Assembly: GCA_910585825.1 (NCBI GenBank)
Contig: CAJUEY010000053.1
Coordinates: 1 to 15,562, forward strand
DNA: 15,562 nucleotides
Direction: 5' to 3'
From: an uncultured Lachnospiraceae bacterium
GTDB lineage: Bacteria; Bacillota; Clostridia; Lachnospirales; Lachnospiraceae
A program made the position numbers and the translations under genes. Position 1 is the stretch's first letter. Each line of letters opens with the position of its first letter. The notes under the pieces are model-generated. The model was not told the origin of the DNA, did no database searches, and saw only the letters and a list, made by a program, of their open reading frames with translations. This document shows, one piece after another, positions 14,885 to 15,562 of this stretch.

Positions 14885-15403
14885 ATGGATTTTATCGAAA
14901 TTGCAAAGAAACGTTATTCTGTCCGGGGCTATAAGGACAAAAAGGTGGAGGAGGAAAAACTGGAACAAATTCTGGAGGCTGCCCATGTTGCGCCGACTGC
15001 GGCCAACCTGCAGCCCGTCCGGCTGATCGTTGTACAGAGCAGTGAGGGGCTTGCGAAGATCGGGAAAGGGGCAAACCTTTACGGAGCGCCGCTGGCAATC
15101 ATCGTCTGCGCTGATCACGGAAAGGCATGGGTGCGCCCGTTTGATAAGAAGCAGACCGCCGATATAGACGCCTCCATACTGACAGACCACATGATGCTGC
15201 AGGCAACGGAACTAGGTCTTGGTTCCGTGTGGATCTGTTACTTCAAGCCGGATGTGATAAGCAGGGAGTTCGGGCTGCCGGATAACCTGGAGCCGGTCAA
15301 TATTCTTGCAGTCGGGTATTCGGACGAGGAAGCGGCAGACCCGGAACGCCACTCGCAGACCAGAATCCCGGTGGAAGAACTGGTATCTTACGAAACGGTA
15401 TAG
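14885..15403 (+). CDS. Nitroreductase family FMN oxidoreductase
   Basis: The 172-residue protein is a short member of the nitroreductase fold, FMN-dependent enzymes that reduce nitro compounds, quinones or flavins with NAD(P)H. Visible FMN-site features are the RYSVRGY segment at the N-terminus, APTAANLQPVRLIVV (phosphate and ring contacts), and GLGSVWICYFKPD followed by ILAVGYSDE near the C-terminus. It is shorter than the ~200-220 residue classic enzymes, as usual for the small clostridial type. GAGG at 14871-14874 lies 10 nt before the ATG, slightly long spacing. The divergent HxlR-type regulator and shared operator imply induction by its target compound. Its true substrate cannot be read from sequence. 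An FMN riboswitch follows 26 nt after the stop, but it belongs to the next gene. Confidence 0.94.
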   Translation: MDFIEIAKKRYSVRGYKDKKVEEEKLEQILEAAHVAPTAANLQPVRLIVVQSSEGLAKIGKGANLYGAPLAIIVCADHGKAWVRPFDKKQTADIDASILTDHMMLQATELGLGSVWICYFKPDVISREFGLPDNLEPVNILAVGYSDEEAADPERHSQTRIPVEELVSYETV

Positions 15404-15429
15404 ATAGTTTTTTACAACTTAATATTGGC

Positions 15430-15561
15430 ATCTTCAGGGCAGGGTGAGATTCCCGATTGGCGGTATAGTCCGCGAGCGTGAAAACGCAGGACTTGGCAGG
15501 CGTCCAAGTCAGGATTTGGTGAGATTCCAAAACCAACAGTATAGTCTGGATAGAAGAAGAT
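15430..15561 (+). promoter_or_regulatory. FMN riboswitch (RFN element)
   Basis: The whole aptamer can be seen. Stem P1 is ATCTTC (15430-15435) with GAAGAT (15556-15561). Core segments in order are AGGGCAGGGTGAGATTCCC, TTGGCGGTATAGTCCGCGAG, a variable hairpin pair including CTTGG...CCAAG near 15493-15508, GGTGAGATTCC, and CAACAGTATAGTCTGGAT. These match the RFN consensus, with GTGAGATTCC in place of the commoner GTGAAATTCC in both loops. It binds FMN and shuts off riboflavin synthesis or uptake genes (such as ribD, ribBA, ribU); the controlled gene and the expression platform lie past the right edge. Confidence 0.96.
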
Positions 15562-15562
15562 A

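Overview
The window looks like chromosomal DNA of a low-to-mid GC, strictly anaerobic Firmicute, most likely a gut Lachnospiraceae (Clostridium cluster XIVa). The reasons are strong GGAGG-type ribosome binding sites, the clostridial serC-serA-DUF1015 arrangement, a dihydroxyacid dehydratase that appears to lack the third cysteine of the oxygen-tolerant [2Fe-2S] class, and a secreted protein with the Cys/His repeats and C-terminal fibronectin-like domain common in that family. This placement is inference from protein style and gene order; no ribosomal RNA is present to confirm it.

Layout. Positions 1-255 hold the C-terminal end of a type I glutamine synthetase, followed by an intrinsic terminator. 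Next come tgt (queuosine tRNA modification) and yajC (Sec accessory subunit), closed by a second terminator. A short spacer with a two-copy double-hairpin repeat leads into leuB-ilvD-ilvB (branched-chain amino acid synthesis). A good candidate promoter overlapping the ilvB stop codon then introduces serC-serA and a DUF1015 gene, followed by an MscS-type mechanosensitive channel. A 968-residue secreted multidomain protein follows and ends in a terminator. The right end is a GC-richer module: an HxlR-type regulator on the minus strand, a clear palindromic operator in the divergent gap, and a small nitroreductase on the plus strand. The window closes with an essentially complete FMN riboswitch whose controlled gene lies beyond the right edge.

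How the genes work together. LeuB, IlvD and IlvB are steps of Leu/Ile/Val synthesis; leuA, leuC, leuD, ilvC, ilvE and the regulatory subunit ilvN are not here. SerA and SerC convert 3-phosphoglycerate to O-phosphoserine, and no recognisable serB phosphatase follows. Instead the next gene encodes a DUF1015 protein with an Asp-Gly-His-His-Arg motif reminiscent of ParB/sulfiredoxin-fold serine kinases. The most interesting hypothesis in the window is that this protein handles the phosphoserine/serine step. The HxlR regulator and nitroreductase look like a self-contained redox- or electrophile-responsive pair.
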